A DNA stretch of 64,000 bases from Linyphia triangularis (Eukaryota > Arthropoda > Arachnida > Araneae > Linyphiidae): positions 620,001-684,000 of the forward strand of contig OZ021730.1 of the NCBI GenBank assembly GCA_963978545.1. Direction: 5' to 3'. The position numbers and the translations under genes are program-made. Below, piece by piece: positions 20,238-31,583 of this stretch (the first letter of the stretch is position 1; every line of letters begins with the position of its first letter). Under the pieces are notes generated by a model. That model searched no databases. It was given only the letters and a program-made list of their open reading frames with translations, and was not told the origin of the DNA.

Positions 20238-20387
20238 ATGGCTGATTTCGCGACGACCAACCTACGAGATAAATTTTCTACTTGGACAGCGCCAATCCGG
20301 GGTAGTGGCGAAAATCGTAATCATCAATCAAAACAAACCTCTTCGGTGTACTTGAAAAAGGATTTCTTCCCTTCCATGAGTGTTTAA
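20238..20387 (+). CDS. small 49-aa ORF directly after the 193-aa CDS
   Basis: ATG at 20238, ten bases after the preceding stop, encodes 49 residues (MADFATTNLRDKF...) and ends with TAA at 20387. The close spacing could mean a second cistron, a frameshifted extension of the first ORF, or chance. The product is not recognised and the composition is unremarkable. Confidence 0.25.
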   Translation: MADFATTNLRDKFSTWTAPIRGSGENRNHQSKQTSSVYLKKDFFPSMSV

Positions 20388-21510
20388 TTTTAATGATTTC
20401 AGAATTCTTATAGCCTAGGTATATGCTTACACCTAGAAAAAAATCTTCCCTAATGATTTATTTAACTCAATTTCTTATTAATATTTAAGTTAGTTTTCTA
20501 CTTTAATTTTTTCTTGTTCATAATAAAAATTTTTACTAAACATATATTTTATTCAATTCAGTGTGAAAAGTAATTTTGATATTTACAAGGATGTTAGTGA
20601 TCTGGAAATTTTCCGGCTTAACTTGGACCAGACCAATGCTTTTCTCTTTTAACAGACCATTTGATCTGATTTTTTGAATTTTTCAGGAAATAAAACAATT
20701 TAGTAGTTGACCATTTTGGTCATTTACTAAAAGTATAACACTTAGCCTGATCAGTAATTAACCATCTGTTATTCATAATTTGTTTATTGGTTTAAAGAAA
20801 AATTACTTGTATATTAATATAAAACAAACATAAATGATCTACATACATTATTTGTATTAAATCATTTAGAAATTATTCATGTTGATGCTAAAAAATCACA
20901 GAGAAGCTAAACCACCCTTTACTAATGGTGTCAGTCACTCTTACGAGACCCTGTGATATACCTCTGTGTTTGTTAATTTTTATCATCCAATTGGAAGCTT
21001 GGCTACCCCTATAACTTGGCAGTGGCTTTCATTAGTTATTGGATATATTTTAACCAATAAAAATTAGAATACCATCACAACAATCCTTGTTTACTTCCTT
21101 TTTGTGTTATTTTCGTCAACTACTAGCATGTGGTCAATTACTGGAGAATCACTCTATATATGTAAAAAGCATTTATAGTATTAGTGTTATAATGCAAAGA
21201 TATCTAAAGCAAATTTCTAAGCAATACTGATAATATAAGTTAATATGCAGCTACGGGTCCCCAGTGGGTCATTTTTCATTAATTTTAATTTGCCTACTCT
21301 GACCCACTTATTATCACAAAAGAGTGAGGGTATCATTCCAGCCACGGAACTCATTGTAGCCCGTATGCAAGCAAATTTGCTAAAAACAATAAAAACATGA
21401 TGTCGATTTTTGTTAATGTACTAAAATTACAAATAGCCTGTCGAGGGACAAAGAAATGGGTACAACCCGCATATGGGAGACCCCACTCAGATACATAAGG
21501 AGGCGATCTT
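20388..21510. other. AT-rich DNA, no gene seen
   Basis: An AATAAA-type signal near 20522 may end the preceding transcript. The remainder is AT-rich single-copy-looking sequence without a long ORF or recognisable element ends. Confidence 0.4.
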
Positions 21511-21641
21511 CCATTCATACATTCCCGTTTATAGGGTAGATCTACATTCATACAGATACCCGTTTATAGGGTAGATCTACATTCATACAGATACCCGTTT
21601 ATAGGGTAGATCTACATTCATACAGATACACCCGTCTATAG
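21511..21641. repeat. tandem repeat, 35-bp unit
   Basis: About three and a half copies of a 35-bp unit containing AGGGTAGATCTACATTCATA followed by CAGATACCCGTTTAT. The central copies are identical and the outer ones diverge. A minisatellite. Confidence 0.85.
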
Positions 21642-21913
21642 AGCGTTATCTTTCACATACACAGATGCAACCCGTCTAATGTTTCTTTATCACAACTTAA
21701 GTCCTAGGCCAGTAATTAGAGATAAATGGATTGAGCTGTCACAAGTTGGAATACAATTTATCAGACGCATACAGCGGTCTCTTCAAAAAAAGTACTCGAC
21801 TCATAGATTACAACAATTCCAAATACATAATAAATGGAGATAGTAGCAACTTAACACAGTAAGTATTTAAAGAGAAAATATTATACCAGTTAAAATTATC
21901 ATCATATGAAGAA

Positions 21914-22325
21914 CTAGCTAACACAACAGCTTAATAACACATTTGCAGCTTCATTATCTAAAAAGGGAGAAGATGCTCTCAATTTTTTACTTCGGAGACT
22001 TAGATTCCCTTTTTGTTTACGTTTTAGAACTCTACGTTCGCTCTTCTGGGGAATCAATTTGTAAGTAGGATATCCGTTAAACACGGTTGGGATCGATCCT
22101 TTTTTTAAACATCTCCTTGTAGGGAACTGCAAAAAAATCTGAATCCTTAAAGTGATATGCACATACTTTAGATGAGTTAGAAATATCGTTAGGCGAAAAA
22201 TCCTTACGCGAAATGGCTTTCAGCCAAACACGTTTCAGTTCTGAATCAGCTGGGAATTCGTGAAAAGATATTTTATCGAGATTACTATTTGACTTACATA
22301 AAGGTACACAGCAATAGATAGGCAT
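21914..22325 (-). pseudogene. THAP-type zinc-finger gene, frameshifted
   Basis: The frame from ATG at 22325 reads MPIYCCVPLCKSNSN...FHEFP...RVWLKAISR...VCAYHF, the C2CH pattern of a THAP DNA-binding domain (C..C, then C-x2-H), and then stops after MFKKRIDPNRV. One base fewer in the seven-A run (complement of about 22100-22106) would continue as KKGSIPTVF, the usual end of a THAP domain. It then runs through a basic tail to 21914. It is therefore a pseudogene, or a real gene with a homopolymer error. THAP domains occur in host regulators and in P-element-type transposases; no transposase domain is seen here. Confidence 0.7.
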
Positions 22326-22626
22326 GCTGTATTGTTTTGGGAATTAAAAGAGTAAATAATTACAAAAATCACTTACGAAACGGTAGCACACCACATTACA
22401 GAAGGCTAGTCAAGGCAAAATGATTCAAAAACTATCCTACTAGACCAATGCCATCTAGTGGTAAACGGTCAAACTAAGGTGGTATTTGAAATCCTTTGAT
22501 CTTTACCGCACTGTCATAGCCGCGTAGAATCCAGTTTAGCCGTGCCTCAGCAAAGAGCAGACCTCTGCACTGGCAACAGCCAATCAGAATCACGACCAGG
22601 GTAGCTCCTCCCCCCCATGAACGAAA
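22326..22626. other. spacer upstream of J1
   Basis: No ORF. Includes a C run (22608-22615) and CTTCGCAT at 22629 near the J1 start. No TATA box is visible here. Confidence 0.35.
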
Positions 22627-22654
22627 CTTCGCATCTACTGCAGTTCCAACTATT

Positions 22655-24292
22655 ATGACCCAGTTTCAGCAGGATTTTACAATTTCTACTGAAATTAAAC
22701 CTGCGGATTCGATAAAACATGATCCAATAAACCCAAAAAAGGTACTTTTAAACTTTCATCCCGGTAAATCTACCGATAAATTGATTTTTGACACCAGCAA
22801 TGGGGAACCTTCTCTTAACATCCAAGAGAGTGACTTGTTGGTTGCTAACATTAATAATTTCGATAACACTTATCCTGCTTTTACCTATAAGCATGTCCCA
22901 CTACCTAAAAGACATGTTAATGCAAAATCTTACCAAATTAAAGAAACAGGAACCGTCAAGAGGGCGGCGGCTCCTGCCTGTAAAGAAACAGGAGTTGTCA
23001 AGATGGCGACAACCCCTGCCACCCAAGACACAGGCTCTGTCAACTCGGCGACAGTCCATGCCTCATCAGCTGCTGAGCCTGTCAACTTGGCGACAGCTCC
23101 TGAACCCCTTTCCAACTCCCCCTCATCTTTGCAGCATTCTGACATCAACCAGCAAGACATACACTCCCCTATATTAAATAACTTCAGTAACCCAACCAAT
23201 ACCTCCTGCAGAACACCCATATATGTTACTGATAAAAAGTATAACTGGACCCTTCTCAACAATATTCTGCAAAAACAAAACTTTGCAGGGTACATGGGTA
23301 AAACCATCACCCATAATGATGGACCTGCTTTCAAAATCCAAGCAGCTAGCGACCTTCAACATAGGCACATTGCCACCTTTCTTGACTCACTCGAAATCGA
23401 GTATTACTCCTTTTTGCTTAATGAGGATAAAACCCTTAAAGTTGTAATAAGATCATTGCCCATGGACATACCCATTGTTGATATCTACCAAGCAATTGTT
23501 GAGAAGGGTTTCAATCCGATCAAAGTCACTCAACTAACTAAACGCAGGGATGGCAACATTGTAAATATGCCACTTTATCTCGTGGAACTACGCCGCACGG
23601 ACCACAACCGGGAAATTCACAATTTAAAGGATCTTTTAAATCTTAAAAACACCATTGAATCCTACAAAGGTCGAGGAGGAGTTTCGCAATATTATAGATG
23701 CCAGCAGTTTGGACACGCCCAGAAAAGCTGCCGCAGAGAGGCGAAATGCCTTAAATGTGCAGGCCCTCACTTCAGTTATCTCTGTACAAAGCCCAAGGAT
23801 ACAGAAGCCACCTGCATCAACTGTGGAGGCCCCCACCCATCTAACTACTCTAAATGCAGTGAGCGTCCTAGCCCACGAAACAACCCTCCTAGACAACGAC
23901 CCCAACATAGTGAAGTAGATAACTTTCCAGCTCTTCCCAATTCCTCAAACTCCAGGATATTTGTAAACTCTACTATGCCACCCCCTACCAACTTCTGGAC
24001 AAACAGAGCGGCCAACGTCAACCACCAGATGAGTGCTAACACCCCTCCTACAACTTCCCCCAGCACAGGAGATGACAACATCCACATGCAGGCTAGCACT
24101 CCAAACACCTCCAGCACCAATAACGAAATCACCATCCTTCAAAATACCCTCCAAGAAGCCAAATCTATTGCAAGAGAGTTCTCTGAACTGATCAATTGGG
24201 CAAGATCTTCATCCCTAGTAGAACTTCTCATCACCTTTAAAAACAACTTGAACAACTCTCCTCCAGCACCTTACAACATAAATAATGACTAA
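22655..24292 (+). CDS. J1 ORF1, gag-like zinc-knuckle protein
   Basis: A 545-aa open frame. Residues 105-155 hold about four imperfect repeats of a KETGxVKxA phrase. An RRM/PRE_C2HC-like domain follows at about 265-345 (LKVVIRSLPMDIPIVDIYQAI). Then come zinc knuckles: the first reads YRCQQFGHAQKSC preceded by Y where a Cys is expected, so it lacks its first ligand; CLKCAGPHFSYLC and CINCGGPHPSNYSKC look complete. The C-terminus is Pro/Asn/Thr-rich with a helical end. It overlaps ORF2 by eight bases (ATGACTAA). Predicted role: RNA binding and chaperoning of element RNA. Confidence 0.8.
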   Translation: MTQFQQDFTISTEIKPADSIKHDPINPKKVLLNFHPGKSTDKLIFDTSNGEPSLNIQESDLLVANINNFDNTYPAFTYKHVPLPKRHVNAKSYQIKETGTVKRAAAPACKETGVVKMATTPATQDTGSVNSATVHASSAAEPVNLATAPEPLSNSPSSLQHSDINQQDIHSPILNNFSNPTNTSCRTPIYVTDKKYNWTLLNNILQKQNFAGYMGKTITHNDGPAFKIQAASDLQHRHIATFLDSLEIEYYSFLLNEDKTLKVVIRSLPMDIPIVDIYQAIVEKGFNPIKVTQLTKRRDGNIVNMPLYLVELRRTDHNREIHNLKDLLNLKNTIESYKGRGGVSQYYRCQQFGHAQKSCRREAKCLKCAGPHFSYLCTKPKDTEATCINCGGPHPSNYSKCSERPSPRNNPPRQRPQHSEVDNFPALPNSSNSRIFVNSTMPPPTNFWTNRAANVNHQMSANTPPTTSPSTGDDNIHMQASTPNTSSTNNEITILQNTLQEAKSIAREFSELINWARSSSLVELLITFKNNLNNSPPAPYNINND

Positions 24293-27004
24293 TGCAACTA
24301 AATCTTTTAACCCTCTCAAAATAGTAAACTGGAACGCCAACAGTATAATCAACAAGATTGAAGAGCTCAAAAATTTCCTCGTAGAGTATGATGTTGATAT
24401 CTGTCTTGTCACTGAGACGCATGCCAAGCCGTGTCACTCCTTAAAGATTCCAAACTACAAGACCTACAGGACTGATAGACTGCATCATAGAGGAGGTGGC
24501 ACGGCTATTTTTGCCCAAAAATCTCTGCCAACATCCCTGTACAGATCCTACAATGGTCAAAACATTGAGGAGACTAACATCATACTCGAAATACGAGGAA
24601 AAATCACCCAAATCTCAGCAGTATACAGCCCCCCACAAAATAAACTAACTGCTGACCTTATCAAACACCTTTTGCCCTCTGACAGACCCACCATTGCTGG
24701 TGGTGATTTCAACTCCAAGAACTCCTTTTGGGGTTGCCGCATCACAAATGGAAATGGGAGACTCCTTGGAAATCAACTTGCTGCACAAAATCTGAGGATC
24801 ATTGCCCCAAATCAACCTACATACTATCATCACCAAGGCACCCGCCCTGATACCCTGGACATTTTCATTACCAACACAAACCTCAACATGGCCTCTGACG
24901 TGCTCAACGAACTGGACTCGGATCATCTGCCTGTCATCGCCTCTATTGGCTGCCACATTGATGAGCACAAAGACACAATTGCTCGTACTGACTGGGACTT
25001 GTATCACAACCACCTCCACACTCACCACATCTCCATTAATTCCTCACTATCTACAAACTCAATTGAAGACTCAATCAACCACTTGAACAATGACATCCAT
25101 GAAGCGCACAACATTGCAACTACACATAAACCTTACAAAGAAAAATATATGAGACTTCCTACCTATATCAGGAAGCTCATTCAATATAGAAACTACCTAA
25201 GGAAGAGGTGGCATCGGCTACAAGATCCCAGAATAAAGCCTGAAATCAATGCCCTTGGCAGAGAAATCAAAGAACTCACCAAGGAAAATAGAGACAAGCG
25301 ATGGCAGGAAAAAGTTAACTCACTGAACCTGGCAGACAATTCCATCTGGAAACTGGCAAAGGCCTTAAAAACCAACAAGTCTGTTGACCGCCCTATCCAT
25401 GGCGAAAGTGGGCTAGTTTATACTGAGGAAGATAAGGCTGAGGCATTTGCCGACTCCTTTGAGCTGCAGTTCAGAGAAAACGACGACCCTTCAGATGATG
25501 ACTTCGAGGACCATGTGACGCGTGCAGTGCGTCGCTGGAACAAGTCCAGTGATGACCAAACTACACTTAACCCCACCACACCGGCAGAGATCAACAGCAT
25601 TATCAGGAAGCTGAAGCCTCGCAAAGCCCCTGGCATTGACAAGATTTCCAACCACATGCTGAGGAGCCTCCCCAATTCAGTTATCATCTCACTTGTTACC
25701 ATTTTCAACTCATGCATTAATGAATGTTACTTCCCAATTGCCTGGAAGGAGGCCCTCATCATCGTGATTCAGAAACCTGGCAAGGACCCTGTCATGACCT
25801 CCAGCTATAGACCAATTAGCCTACTCTCTGGAATTGCAAAGATCTTCGAAAGAATCATTTACTTTCGAATGAAAAACCACCTACATCACATCCCCAGGGA
25901 GCAGCATGGTTTCATGACAGGGAGATCCACAACTCACCAACTCGTCAGGATTCTGGAATTTGTTGGAGATGCCAAGCACAAGAAGGAGAGCTCGGCCATC
26001 CTCATGCTTGATGTCGCCAAAGCATTTGACCGAGTTTTCCACCAGGGGCTAATCTACAAGTTAATAAACCTGAAGATCACGCGAAACCTCATCAAGATAC
26101 TCTGGTCCTATCTTACCCAGAGGTCCTTCCGTGTCAAATTTGGAAAGGCCACATCCAACCCAAGAGACGTCGAGGCGGGAGTTCCACAAGGCAGCATACT
26201 TGGTCCCATTCTGTACCTCTTCTTCACATCAGACTTCCCTACCTTCAAGGAAGACCCAAATAGTCTCACAGCATTCTATGCTGATGACACTGCCATCATC
26301 ACAAAATCGCTTAGTGTCCAGAATGCTGTGGACAAACTCAAGGACAAAATTCCTGACATTGAGAACTGGTGTGAAAAGTGGAAGGTCCAGATCAACGCTG
26401 GGAAATCCCAAATCCTCCCAGTTAGGGCCAAACATCTCAGAAAGACTCTGGAAAGTTCTGTAGTCCTCTTCAACCAAACTATCCCCATCGTCAAGAAGGC
26501 TAAGTACCTGGGCGTCACTCTTAATCAAAAACTGACTTGGACAGACAATACCAAGGAATCCATCCCTAAAGCTAATTCTGTCAAGGCTAGGCTCTGGCCT
26601 CTCCTTGGCAAACACTCAACACTTCCTCTGCACCTTAAAAAGAGATTGTATGAAAGCACAGTGCACCAGTACTCACTTATGCCTCCCCAGCTTGGATTAC
26701 AGCCTCCAGCACAGATATTAAGAGATTACAGACTTTCCAGAACAAGACCCTGAGACATATGGTAAATGCCTCAACCTATGTCAGGAACTCCCGCATTCAC
26801 AGTGACCTGAAAATCGACCTCATCCAACATCATCTATACAAGCTTAACATCACCTTCTTCAGAGGAGCAAATCATCCCAACTCCATCATTTATGACTCTC
26901 TACTCTACGAGATCATTCCAGGAGACGAAAGGTTCCGCCCCTTTGCTGCCTTCATGATGTCAGATGCCCCCCTTTCCAGGGCCTTCAACAAGACTCACCT
27001 GTAA
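24285..27004 (+). pseudogene. J1 ORF2: endonuclease and reverse transcriptase, one frameshift
   Basis: From ATG at 24285 the frame is open for 822 residues. The endonuclease has WNANSI, VTETH, GGDFNSKNSFWG and SDHLPV. The RT has KPGKDPVMTSSYRPISLL, MLDVAKAFDRVFH, GVPQGSILGP and the YADD active site (AFYADDTAI), then KYLGVTLNQKLTW. Near 26660-26680 a single-base shift breaks the frame before TYASPAW. The correct frame resumes and continues via LRHMVNASTYVRNSRIH to a stop at 27004. All catalytic motifs lie upstream of the break. There is no RNase H, as expected for the Jockey group. Confidence 0.8.
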
Positions 27005-27644
27005 ATAATTATAACCTGTATATTTCTACCTACCTGTTTTTCACGTGCTCAACTGTTTCACTCACATAGTCTCACTCATGTTTTAACCAAGTGCTTCATA
27101 TCCTCAACTGACAAATGTTTGTCATCTCTTCATACTCTGATGTAACCAAGTGATTGTGCTTATTACCAATTGTATTTTCATTCTACTTCTAATTCACCGT
27201 GTAATTTGATGTTACTCATATGTGCCCCCAACCTTTATTTTCACCGTGCTTCATGTTTTTTCATTTTAACTTGACTGTAATCTCACCATATGTTCATTTA
27301 GTTACCCGACCTGTAATCAAGACAATGCCACTGGCCCCGTCTGTTAATTGATAAGTTTGCTGTTAAGTTTTTGTTATCATCATGACTCTGTTATTGCGAT
27401 CTTCATTTTAATCTTTGCCTATTAAACCAACACAAGACATGTTCTACAGATTGCCTTTGGCCCCGTTGTTAGTTGTAAAGTTTGTAGTTGTTAAGTTTTT
27501 TATTACGTTTGTTTGTGTTAAGTTTCCACTGTCTTGTTCCATGTCATTAAGAGATATATGTTACCTCAGCGATTGTAACCACATAAGATGAATGGGTATA
27601 GCGCATTCGGGCCAACACCCAGAAAAATAAATTATTTAAGCTTA

Positions 27645-27764
27645 AGTCTTCGCATTCTCAGATTTAAAGCTCTGAGAGTAAGATCTGACTCTCGCCTCTT
27701 TCTTGGCGCTTTTTGACTGGGTTTCTAACCCTATATGCGGGCTGATTCACCAAGTGGTTGCAAA
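27645..27764 (+). promoter_or_regulatory. transcribed-leader fragment next to copy C
   Basis: Near-identical to 7623-7743, beginning AGTCTTCGCATTCTCAG. It runs uninterrupted into the copy C flank (AAGTGGTTGCAAAG then ATGAAATATG), so it preserves the empty site of LA1. Confidence 0.5.
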
Positions 27765-28349
27765 GATGAAATATGTAAACAATACAGGCAGATCGCTACA
27801 TTTTTACATGCAATTTTATATTCAGTAGGTATTTTATGTTGTTGGAAGTTATAGCTCCCATCCTAACAAACGGCTCTTTTCAGGGCCCAAATATGACACA
27901 CTTTGCTTGACATGTTGACTGTTTCATAACATTTTCTGGACTCAATACAATACAAATGTACTCAAACAAACGTTTAAAGCTCATATTGCCGTGTTACAAT
28001 TACAGGGAAAGAGGAGTCCTTTATTTGTAGCTGCCCAATTCTAATTCTTGAACTCTCGTTTGAGGAATTGAATACAAAAGTGACCTTCTCTGTCATCTCG
28101 ATTTGTGCTTGATCATTATAGTAAACATGGACGTATTTAATTATGTGAAACGTCTGCCTGTTTATGTGCAAACTTTAAGGAATACGAAAACTAAGGACAT
28201 CTCTGAAACAGATGGATCATGCATTTTGTGGTATGTTGTTGAAATGCCATGTACGGTGTTACATTTGGAACTATTTGTTTCTATATAACGACTAGAGATT
28301 TTGTATCTGCCTCCCAAGGATAAATTGCTATTACCTAATAATTTTCCGT
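27765..28349. other. host flank of copy C
   Basis: Duplicate of 13433-14015 at an offset of 14334 bp, with a few percent of differences or fewer. No gene called. Confidence 0.5.
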
Positions 28350-28468
28350 GGTCACGTTTATACCACGCGGAGCGTACATGCTTCTATTTGGTCACCGAAG
28401 TCAAGCAATATCTGCTGCGGTCAGTACTTGAGAAGGTGACCGGTTGGGAACGATTAGTACAGTTGACA
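28350..28468 (+). pseudogene. 5S rRNA-like sequence, copy C
   Basis: Second copy of the sequence at 14016-14134, with small changes (for example GAGCGT for GAACGT and CAATATCTGC for CAATATGTGC). The polymerase III internal boxes are largely kept (GTCAAGCAATAT, CCGGTTGGGAAC). Duplicated with its surroundings, not independently inserted. Confidence 0.75.
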
Positions 28469-29152
28469 TTTCATTGTTTTTTTATTTTTTATTTCCAATA
28501 TATTACTTCACTTAAAGCCAGGAATAAGGCAAACATAAAATCTAATTGTTTATATCTAACAAAATATCGATAGTTTAGGCATGTTCACTTCACGAGCTCC
28601 CTACATTACAATTTATTGGGTTATTTTTATTACCACTTTAATACATCACTCAAAGTCAAACATGAAATCTACTTGCTTATATCTAACAAAATATCAATAG
28701 TTTTCTTCAAGATAGATTTGGCACGTTCAATCCACGAGTTAACTACATTACATTAAGCTAATTGTGAGTGACCAGATCTATGTGAAAATCAAATGTATAA
28801 TGTGCTTTTGCAATTTCATCTTAAAATACAGCACTCTATTTAAAGAATGGAGACTTGTTTTTTAGCGATATATTAGGCGAAATTTTCCTCCTTTATTGGA
28901 ACTGGAATGCTAGGTAAAAGCAATTTTTAGATATCTGGTATGTTATTGAAAAAAAAAATCTAAACATGAAAATTCAAATAATTCATTTATTAAATCCTGA
29001 TATGTTTTATTACATGTATATGATATAAATTTTTGAGCAAAATAAAAAAACATTTGGAAAAAAAGCATACAAGTTTTAATCTTTGAAACATAGGTAAAAT
29101 TATATGTACATTTACATAATCAACAATATATTCAAAACAGAAGTGTAGGGCA
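28469..29152. other. AT-rich 3' flank of ankyrin copy C
   Basis: Duplicate of 14135-14818. No ORF of note. Confidence 0.45.
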
Positions 29153-30950
29153 CTAATTACAAAAAGCTATAATTACACTTAACAAATCATTTTGATCCAA
29201 GTAATTTGCCAAAACACAGGCACAATCGTAATTCAGCAAAACTTTTCTTGGCATGCTGCAATTCACATCAGAAATGCCTTTTACAGCAGTATATACATTA
29301 CATTCCTCTAGTTTGTCTTTTAACAATGAACGTTCTAATTTAGAGGATATCAATTGCGAATACAAAGGATATCGTTTATTTGCAATTATTAGCAATAATT
29401 GATCCACGTTAAATCCTTCTTCTGCATTGCTGTACATTTTATAGCCGGAATACATTTGCATAAATTCAAACAATGTCCGACCATTGCCAAGATTATCTGA
29501 CTTCATTCTATGCAATTCCTGCTCACATTTAATTGCGTATTCTGACAACATTCCTTGGAGTTCGTGTTCACGAGTCCAGTCCTCGATGTTGAAGTCCGGC
29601 TTCTCAAGTAAGCAATACTTCAACAGCAATTGAACGATAGCAAGGCTGCATCCGTTTTCTATTGCTAGGTCCAAAGGACTGAGACCATTTCGGTTTTTGA
29701 CATTAACGTGGGAACCTCTTCTCAGCAAAATTTCAACTACGCTCGGATGACCTGTCTGATTTTGCACCGCTTTATGCAGTGGCGTGTCACCAAATTCATC
29801 TACTGAATCAACATCTATGCCACTGCTAATCAAGAATTTGACGAAAACTGCCGTACATCCGTTAATGCACAGGGCACTGTGCAGAAGTGAGCCACCGCAC
29901 TCGTTTTTGGCAGTGTTGACGTTCATATCCAGGTAATCGAGGAGAAATGTAAAGATACTAAAGTTGAAGTGTCCCAAAGCGTGGAAGAGTGGGCTTTGAC
30001 CTGAAATGTTAGCACTGTGCAAATCTCCGCCGGCAATAAGCAACAATCTGATAACTTCCAGTTCCGCATTCAGAGCAAGTGCTATAGACAGACTCGAATC
30101 GTCCGGAAGATCGGCTCTGGCTCCTAGGTAAAATTAAAATTACAACTTTTATTAAGGAAAGTCTTAAATCTAAAATAATTCAAATAACAGAGTTAAATAT
30201 ATTTACTAGTTACCAATATTGGCAAACCTTTTATGAATATTTAAATGGAAATACTGCTATTTTAAATCTTAACAGAAGGTTATCTTACAATACTACCACG
30301 TTAAAGAATTAACTTAAATTTCTAATCTATCCAAATGTACACGAAATGAAGTTTTGGATATGCAATTCAGAATCCTTTTATCTAATTTAAAAGTAATGAA
30401 TAATTTTGTCATTTTCTTCTGTAAATGCAGATGGGACAAACTTAATCTCTGAAATCAGTTCATAATTATTTTGACAAAAAGATTTTTGAAACAGTTAAAT
30501 TACCTTTTAAGATGTAATGTAAGATGTAGGAATGGGATATGAGGAAGCAACAAAAAATTGACAATTCAGCGTACATGGAAATATTTCGGTCTAATAAAAG
30601 GCTCCCTTAAAAATTGTTGTAGAAAAGCGTTTACATATTAATTTATGTTTTTACATACCTCCTTCTACCAATGTTTTGATCGTTTCAAGTCTGTTCCTGC
30701 AATGTAGGGCATTGATGAGAGGCGTTGGGCCGCCATGACAGAACTGGAAATTAGGATCTGCGCCATAATAGAGGAGAAGCTTGACGATGGCGATCGAGCA
30801 TCTTCGGTCCGTCAGAACCCGAAGCAGGGGGGATTGACTGCCTTCTACTTCGTTGGCCGAAGAAGGGTCACGTTGCAGGATCAGTTGGATCTCACTCAAA
30901 TCCCATTCTTCTTCGTACAATACACTGTGAACAGAAGTGTTTTCAGGCAT
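29153..30950 (-). CDS. ankyrin-repeat protein gene, copy C (intact, two exons)
   Basis: Exon 1 is 30950-30659 and exon 2 is 30123-29153, joined in phase 1 across a 535-bp GT-AG intron (GAG|GTATGT ... ACCTAG|GAGCC). Spliced length is 1263 nt, giving 420 aa. The start is chosen because the ATG lies just after a poly-T/CAG acceptor and the same start is seen in copy A. About seven ankyrin repeats span residues 35-270 (for example FGDTPLHKAVQNQTGHPSVV and NGLSPLDLAIENGCSLAIV). A C-terminal helical region of about 150 residues has no recognised domain; PRKVLLNYDCACVLANYL is vaguely F-box-like. No signal peptide or membrane segment is seen. Role inferred as a protein-interaction adaptor; the substrate is unknown. 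Confidence 0.85.
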
Positions 30951-31583
30951 GATACCTGTAAAAAAAAAAAAAAAAATTAAAGCATTTTCAACAGTTTGAA
31001 TATTCCATTTTACTTTTGTAATCAAATGATTAAACTTAAGATTGTTACGTTTCAATCTTAAGAGAAAAGTGCCTTTATTTTTTTGTCAAATTCTATATCT
31101 GTCGGAATATTGTTTCAAAACCAAACGTATTTTCTTTAGGAATAGCAACAGCAATATCAGCCCTTTGTCAAAAATTTGAAGTTGAAAATAAAAGTATCTT
31201 TTAAGATTACTAGAGGTTAAAGATTAATATTTAGTTCAGTAAAATTTTTTAAACTGTAAAAAAAAAAAAAATCATATGACTTTCCCTTTAATATTTGTTT
31301 ATGTGTTACCAATACTTCTGTATACTTGAAATTCATGCGTCTTACAACAAAATTTATGAAGATATTGCGACAGAAAGTATGCGGAAGCGTTGACACGGTC
31401 ATACCGGCTATCTTTCGATCACCGGATACAAGCATTATGGGTCAAATACAGGAAAAAGCCAAACAAAAAATATACTTGCTGTTTATTTTACTAAGATGCA
31501 CGTCAGTAATTTAAAATGGGGTACCTAAAATACAAGTTGAGGGACCAGGATAGAGAATGAACCCACCTAATTCTGTTACCAAG
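30951..31583 (-). other. 5' intron and leader region of copy C, proximal part
   Basis: Matches 1293-1920 of copy A. Contains the poly-T/CAG acceptor next to the start codon and a second acceptor-like TTGTATTTTAG near 31526. No ORF is supported on either strand. Confidence 0.4.

Larger units (their letters stand above)
22627..27644 (+). mobile_element. J1, near-complete Jockey-like LINE
   Basis: Contains a short leader, a 545-aa gag ORF1, an overlapping ORF2 with endonuclease and reverse transcriptase but no RNase H, and a roughly 640-bp 3' UTR ending AAATAAATTATTTAAGCTTA. The right junction is AGTCTTCGCATTCTCAG (27645), as for E2, E3 and L. At the left, ACTTCGCATCT (22628) only partly matches, so the 5' limit and target duplication are uncertain. 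One frameshift in ORF2 and a lost zinc-knuckle cysteine are the defects seen. Confidence 0.8.

Noticed and set aside
21511..21641. 35-bp tandem repeat as a CRISPR array
   Set aside because: Units are directly adjacent with no spacers, and the genome is eukaryotic.
22627..22640. ACTTCGCATCT at the J1 5' end as a perfect target duplication of AGTCTTCGCATTC
   Set aside because: Only part of the motif matches and no TATA box or leader context precedes it. The left boundary of J1 therefore remains uncertain.
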